From the NCBI RefSeq assembly GCF_016518545.1, contig NZ_JACVTO010000031.1:1-39299 (forward strand): a stretch of 39,299 bases of DNA, written 5' to 3'. This stretch comes from Pseudomonas sp. S30 (GTDB lineage: Bacteria > Pseudomonadota > Gammaproteobacteria > Pseudomonadales > Pseudomonadaceae). Below the pieces are notes generated by a model. It made no database searches. It saw only the letters and a program-made list of their open reading frames with translations, and was not told the origin of the DNA. The position numbers and the translations under genes were made by a program. Shown in pieces: positions 35,408 to 39,299 of the stretch (positions are counted from its first letter, which is position 1; each line of letters begins with the position of its first letter).

Positions 35408-37078
35408 TTAGTGAGGAACCAGCATGCCGGTCAGCCAGTAGGCCTGGATCAGGGTGATCAGGCCCACGAGGGTGGCGAAGAACAGGCTGTGCTTGAGGGT
35501 GAAGCGGAACAGGTCCGATTCCTTGCCGACCAGCCCGGTGGCCGCGCAGGCCACGGCGATGGACTGGGGCGAGATCATCTTGCCGGTCACCCCGCCGCTG
35601 GTGTTGGCCGCCACCAGCAAGGTATCGCTGACGCCGATCTGATGTGCGGTGGTGGCCTGCAGCGAGCTGAACAGTGCATTGGACGAAGTATCGGAACCGG
35701 TGAGGAACACCCCCAGCCAGCCCAGGAACGGCGAGAAGAACGGGAACGCCGCGCCAGTGCCGGCCAGAACCAGCGCCAGCGTCGAGGACATGCCGGAGTA
35801 GTTGGTGACGAAGGCAAACGCCAGCACCATGCCGATCGACAGGATGGGCCAGCGCAATTCCCACAGTGTTTCCTTGAAAGTGGTCAGACCCGTTTTCGGC
35901 GAAATTTTCAGCACGGCCATCGACAGCAGTGCGGACAGGAAGATCGCCGTACCGGTAGCCGAGAGGGGGTCGAGCTTGAACACCGCCGGCATCGCAGTGG
36001 CCGTGGTTACGATCGGGGTGGTCTTGACCACCAGTTGATCCAGGTGCGGGATCGCGAAGTTGAAGACGAAGTCGTACATCGCGCCCCCGGAGGCGAACGC
36101 AGCCTTGAACGGCTTCAGGGTCCAGATCGTCACCAGTACGGTGAGGATCAGGAACGGCGACCAGGCCTTGAAGATAGCGCCGAAGCCGTAGGGCGTTGGC
36201 TGGCTACCCACAGGGACGACCACCGCTGCGCCGGCCCCACCTTCGACCTGGGTCAGCGAGCGCTTGGGTTGCCACACCTTGAGGAACAGGGTCAGGGCGA
36301 TCAGGCTGGCCAGTGCGGAGGTGATGTCCGGCAACTCCGGTCCGATGAAATTGGAGGTGAAGTACTGGGTCACGGCGAAGCTCAGACCGGCGACCAGCGC
36401 GGCAGGCCAGGTCTCCTTCACGCCGCGCGTGCCATCCATCATGAACACCAACCAGAATGGCACGAACAGCGACAGCAGCGGCAGCTGGCGCCCGGTCATG
36501 GCGCCGATGTGAAACGCGTCGATGCCCGTCACCTGGCCCGCGACGATGATCGGGATGCCGAGGGCACCGAAGGCCACCGGCGCGGTGTTGGCGATCAGGC
36601 ACAGACCGGCGGCGTACAAGGGGTTGAAGCCCAGGCCCACCAGCAGTGCTGCGGTGATGGCCACGGGGGCGCCGAAGCCGGCCGCACCTTCCAGGAACGC
36701 GCCGAAACAGAAGCCGATCAGCAGCACCTGCAGACGCTGATCATCGGTGATCGACAGCACCGAGCTGCGGATCACCTCGAACTGCCCGCTGTTGACCGTG
36801 AGTTTGTACAGGAACACCGCTGCCACGATGATCCAGGCGATGGGCCACAGGCCGTAGAGGAAGCCATAGCCGGCAGCGGCCAGGGCCATGTCCGCTGGCA
36901 TCTGGAAGGCGAAGATCGCCACCAGGATCGACAGTACCAGAGTGATGCTGCCTGCCACGTGACCTTTGAGGCGGAACACGGCCAGCGCCAGGAAGAAGAA
37001 CACGATGGGAACGACCGCCGCCAGTGCGGACAGCCCGAGGCTACCGAGTGGTGCGTAGAGTTGTTGCCAGGTTTGCAT
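35408..37078 (-). CDS. lldP: L-lactate permease
   Basis: A 556-residue membrane transporter with 12 or more helices. Typical LldP stretches: RSSVLSITDDQRLQVLLIGF, FGAFLEGAAGFGAPVAITAA, TGSDTSSNALFSSLQ and AANTSGGVTGKMISPQSIAV. It takes up L-lactate, D-lactate and glycolate with protons. First gene of lldP-lldD-dld, divergent from lldR, with the palindromic LldR operator at 37123-37139 about 45-60 bases upstream of its ATG. Confidence 0.96.
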   Translation of the reverse strand: MQTWQQLYAPLGSLGLSALAAVVPIVFFFLALAVFRLKGHVAGSITLVLSILVAIFAFQMPADMALAAAGYGFLYGLWPIAWIIVAAVFLYKLTVNSGQFEVIRSSVLSITDDQRLQVLLIGFCFGAFLEGAAGFGAPVAITAALLVGLGFNPLYAAGLCLIANTAPVAFGALGIPIIVAGQVTGIDAFHIGAMTGRQLPLLSLFVPFWLVFMMDGTRGVKETWPAALVAGLSFAVTQYFTSNFIGPELPDITSALASLIALTLFLKVWQPKRSLTQVEGGAGAAVVVPVGSQPTPYGFGAIFKAWSPFLILTVLVTIWTLKPFKAAFASGGAMYDFVFNFAIPHLDQLVVKTTPIVTTATAMPAVFKLDPLSATGTAIFLSALLSMAVLKISPKTGLTTFKETLWELRWPILSIGMVLAFAFVTNYSGMSSTLALVLAGTGAAFPFFSPFLGWLGVFLTGSDTSSNALFSSLQATTAHQIGVSDTLLVAANTSGGVTGKMISPQSIAVACAATGLVGKESDLFRFTLKHSLFFATLVGLITLIQAYWLTGMLVPH

Positions 37079-37122
37079 ATGGGGTAACCCCTAATTGTTG
37101 TTGGTCAGCACTGGCATTGGAT

Positions 37123-37139
37123 AATTGGTAAGACCAATT
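37123..37139. promoter_or_regulatory. LldR operator in the lldR-lldP intergenic region
   Basis: A perfect 17-bp palindrome AATTGGTAAGACCAATT. GntR/FadR-type LldR proteins bind AATTGGT-N3-ACCAATT in pseudomonads. It lies where a lldP promoter would be expected, so binding should block transcription until lactate is present. Confidence 0.85.
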
Positions 37140-37323
37140 TACAATGGCTGACGGCTAGGTTAGAGGCCTTGCCAGGGATGTGTCAATTTGTCCCAGAAAC
37201 GACTTTGGTCGCAGACCGACCGCAGGCATTGGTGCGTAGCCGCGCTGGGCTGTGGCTGATCGCCTTGAGCAGGCGCACAATAGACACCCCGCGATCGACC
37301 GCGGGGTCAGTGGAGAGCAGGTG

Positions 37324-38091
37324 ATGGTGTTTGACCAGGTGCGCCAGCGGCGCTTGTCCGATGATATCGTCGATCGGCTGGAGGCGATGATTCTCGAAGG
37401 CACGCTGAGCGCGGGGCAGCGTCTGCCCGCCGAACGCGCCCTGGCCGAGCAGTTCGGCGTATCACGGCCCTCGCTGCGCGAGGCCATCCAGAAGCTGGTC
37501 GCCAAGGGCTTGCTCATCAGTCGTCAAGGCGGCGGCAACTATGTGGCCGAGTCTCTCGGCTCGACCTTCAGCGATCCCCTGCTGCTGTTGCTCGAGCGTA
37601 ACCCTGAGGCCCAGCGTGATTTGCTGGAGTTTCGCCACACGCTGGAAGCGTCATGCGCCTTCTACGCGGCGCAGCGGGCGACCGAGCCCGACCGGGCGCG
37701 GCTCAAGGCAGCCTTCGACACGCTTCAGGATTGCTATGCCCGCCCAGGTGAAGTGAGTCGGGCGGAGGAGGGCGCGGCCGATGCGCGCTTCCACCTGGCG
37801 ATTGCCGAGGCCAGCCATAATGCCGTGCTGCTGCACACCATCCGCGGTTTGTTCGACTTGCTCAAGCGCAACGTCGTCACCAATATCGGCGGCATGTACC
37901 AGCAGCGACCCGAAACCCGCGACATGCTCATCGCCCAGCACCGCGAGCTTTACCAGGCGATCGTCGAGGGACGAGCGGAGGATGCCCGGGAGATCTCCAG
38001 CCGCCACATCATCTATGTGCAGGAGGTGCTGGAGGAGGCGCGGCAACAGGCCCAGCGTGTCGCTCGGGCGGAGCGTCGCAGCGGGCGCTGA
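37324..38091 (+). CDS. lldR: Lactate-responsive GntR/FadR-family regulator
   Basis: A 255-residue regulator starting MVFDQVRQRRLSDDIVDRLE; the frame opens earlier, but this length matches LldR. The winged helix-turn-helix (GQRLPAERALAEQFGVSRPS, LREAIQKLVAKG) is at about 35-70, and an FCD effector domain follows (EFRHTLEASCAFYAAQRA; metal-binding His in DARFHLAIAEASHN and QHRELYQAI). Divergent from lldP with the operator between them. It represses lldP-lldD-dld and is released by lactate. Confidence 0.93.
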   Translation: MVFDQVRQRRLSDDIVDRLEAMILEGTLSAGQRLPAERALAEQFGVSRPSLREAIQKLVAKGLLISRQGGGNYVAESLGSTFSDPLLLLLERNPEAQRDLLEFRHTLEASCAFYAAQRATEPDRARLKAAFDTLQDCYARPGEVSRAEEGAADARFHLAIAEASHNAVLLHTIRGLFDLLKRNVVTNIGGMYQQRPETRDMLIAQHRELYQAIVEGRAEDAREISSRHIIYVQEVLEEARQQAQRVARAERRSGR

Positions 38092-38119
38092 TGGCAAGCC
38101 GGGGGCGGTGCTGGGCGGA

Positions 38120-38602
38120 TTACTCTTCCTTGCCCTTGTTGCGTACGGCCCGTTGCAGCTCGCGGTTGGAGTCGCGCTCGCGCAGGGTGTCGCGCTTGTC
38201 GAACTCCTTCTTGCCCTTGCCCAGTGCGATCTCGCACTTGATCAGGTGCTTGCTCCAGTACAGCGCCAACGCCACGCAGGTGTAGCCTTTCTGCGCCACT
38301 GCAGCCTCCACGCGCTCGAGCTCGCGTTTGTTGAGCAGCAGCTTGCGCGTGCGTATCGGGTCGGCGATGACGTGGGTGCTGGCAGTGGTCAGCGGGGCGA
38401 TGTGGCTGCCGAACAGCCAGGCTTCGCCATCCTTGAGCAGCACATAGCTGTCTGTCAGGTGCGCCTTGCCAGCCCGCAGGCTCTTTACTTCCCAACCGGA
38501 CAGGACCAGTCCGGCCTCGAATTTGTGTTCGATGAAGTAATCGTGTCGCGCTTTCTTGTTCTGCGCGATGGTCCCGGTCGGATGTTTCTTTTGCTTAGCC
38601 AT
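38120..38602 (-). CDS. smpB: SsrA-binding protein
   Basis: A 160-residue beta-barrel RNA-binding protein that loads tmRNA on stalled ribosomes. KKARHDYFIEHKFEAGLVLS, GWEVKSLRAGKAHLTDSYV, HIAPLTTAS and the basic tail region KKEFDKRDTLRERD are all diagnostic. The last residues become helical on the ribosome. Divergent from ratA across about 160 bp, as in other gammaproteobacteria. Confidence 0.97.
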   Translation of the reverse strand: MAKQKKHPTGTIAQNKKARHDYFIEHKFEAGLVLSGWEVKSLRAGKAHLTDSYVLLKDGEAWLFGSHIAPLTTASTHVIADPIRTRKLLLNKRELERVEAAVAQKGYTCVALALYWSKHLIKCEIALGKGKKEFDKRDTLRERDSNRELQRAVRNKGKEE

Positions 38603-38762
38603 AGGGGCGGCATTATAGGCAGTCGTCGCGGCCTCTGGCTATGGGGTTCGGTATGCTTGAGCCGACAGGATGAATCCCGGACAATGCAGGAATAGTTCCC
38701 TTACAGGGAATCGTCCCGAAGCGCCGCGAGGTGCTGCCGCCCAGCCTGGAAGTGATGCCTGG

Positions 38763-39197
38763 ATGACTACCCATATTCAACGCTCCGCCCTGCTGCCATA
38801 CCCTGCCCAGGCGCTCTACGACCTGGTCAACGACGTGGCCAGCTACCCTGACTTTCTACCCTGGTGTTCGGATTCGACGGTGATCGAGTCCAGCGATACC
38901 GCCATGCGGGCGAAACTCGAGGTGGCCAAGGGCGGATTGAGCCAGCACTTCATCACGCGCAACGTGCTGGTGCCGGGGCAGTCGATCGAAATGAACCTGG
39001 AGGAAGGCCCTTTCACTCAGCTCAACGGTGTATGGGTGTTCAAGGCACTGGGCGAGAAAGCCTGCAAGATCAGCCTGGACCTGTCCTTCGACTATGCAGG
39101 CTCACTGGTGCGCGCGACCTTGGGGCCGCTGTTCAACCAGGCCGCGAACACTCTGGTCGACGCCTTCTGCCAGCGGGCCAAGGAGCTGTACGGCTAG
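38763..39197 (+). CDS. ratA: RatA/CoqX-type START-domain protein (ubiquinone-binding, ribosome association)
   Basis: A 144-residue SRPBCC/START-like protein; the start at MTTHIQRSALLPYPAQALYD is chosen over an earlier ATG at 38670 because it gives the family's length. Motifs: LVNDVASYPDFLPWCSDSTV, LEEGPFTQLNGVWVF and FNQAANTLVDAFCQRAKELY. E. coli RatA was described as blocking 70S assembly, and COQ10-like members bind ubiquinone. rnfH, its usual downstream partner, is not seen after it. Confidence 0.93.
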   Translation: MTTHIQRSALLPYPAQALYDLVNDVASYPDFLPWCSDSTVIESSDTAMRAKLEVAKGGLSQHFITRNVLVPGQSIEMNLEEGPFTQLNGVWVFKALGEKACKISLDLSFDYAGSLVRATLGPLFNQAANTLVDAFCQRAKELYG

Positions 39198-39222
39198 CTG
39201 CATGCCGTTCCATCGCATGCAG
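39198..39222 (+). terminator. Hairpin directly after ratA
   Basis: An 8-bp perfect stem CTGCATGC / GCATGCAG with a 9-base loop starts at the base after the ratA stop. No T-run follows. Immediately after it, aaaaagcccggact looks like the left arm of a second, A/T-flanked terminator whose right arm is missing. Confidence 0.4.
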
Positions 39223-39251
39223 CGCCCATGAAAAAGCCCGGACTGGATCCG

Positions 39252-39299
39252 TAATGCTGTTCACTTAAGCGGAGCAGCCTTACGATCCACCGGATACCG
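39252..39299 (+). mobile_element. Possible left end of an IS4-family element, running off the window
   Basis: TAATGCTGTTCACTTAAG resembles the end of E. coli IS4 (TAATGCCGATCAGTTAAG), and an ACGATCCA stretch follows as in IS4. It begins where a terminator hairpin seems to be cut. No transposase frame is visible within the remaining 48 bases. Confidence 0.4.

Noticed and set aside
38670..38762. Longer RatA start at 38670
   Set aside because: It adds 31 residues without similarity to the family and lacks a clear ribosome site; the ATG at 38763 gives the normal length.

Overview
The window looks like a Pseudomonas chromosome, most likely of the P. putida group. The core genes are GC-rich and encode typical Pseudomonas functions: mmsAB, a McpS-type chemoreceptor, pcaHG, trmA, lldR/lldPD/dld, smpB and ratA. 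The gene content resembles what I remember of P. putida KT2440, but no alignment was run.

Region 1 (about 1-8170) is accessory DNA. It starts inside the 3' end of a large CdiA/haemagglutinin-type polymorphic effector whose C-terminal domain matches the colicin E5 anticodon nuclease, followed by an overlapping ImmE5-like immunity gene. Downstream lies a graveyard of displaced toxin/immunity modules: a repeated linker module, a fragment resembling the start of an RNase N1/T1-type toxin, a type-43-like toxin tail with its immunity gene, a haemagglutinin fragment, an unassigned toxin tail with immunity gene, a broken immunity gene fused to a CdiA fragment carrying an FG..N.HN..RS-type toxin domain with its immunity gene, and a CdiA-CT tRNase-like tail with a cdiI that carries a stop codon. 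Insertion sequences are scattered through it: one nearly whole IS5 with a nonsense codon in its transposase, a frameshifted IS256 fragment, and IS5-like end fragments. Toxin genes are mostly 5'-truncated while several immunity genes are intact.

Region 2 (8172-12083) is valine/3-hydroxyisobutyrate catabolism: a LysR regulator divergent from mmsA-mmsB, a strong terminator, then a convergent small cupin gene.

Region 3 (12221-17903, minus strand) is a tightly coupled six-gene operon related to Escherichia coli ynbABCD: CDP-alcohol phosphatidyltransferase, hydrolase-methyltransferase fusion, PAP2-dual-specificity phosphatase fusion, small membrane protein, PlsC-type acyltransferase and CdsA-type cytidylyltransferase. 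Together they could form a self-contained accessory phospholipid pathway; the head group is unknown.

Region 4 (18041-29736) holds an ABM monooxygenase, mdaB with a LysR gene, gamma-glutamyltransferase, a McpS-type chemoreceptor with a sigma-28-like promoter, a YpfJ-type metallopeptidase, pcaHG with a PcaQ-like operator, a secreted cupin, trmA and an NCS2 permease.

Region 5 (29936-39299) holds an MFS exporter, the lactate operon lldP-lldD-dld with divergent lldR and a palindromic LldR operator, then smpB and ratA. The window ends in what may be the start of an IS4-family element just after ratA.
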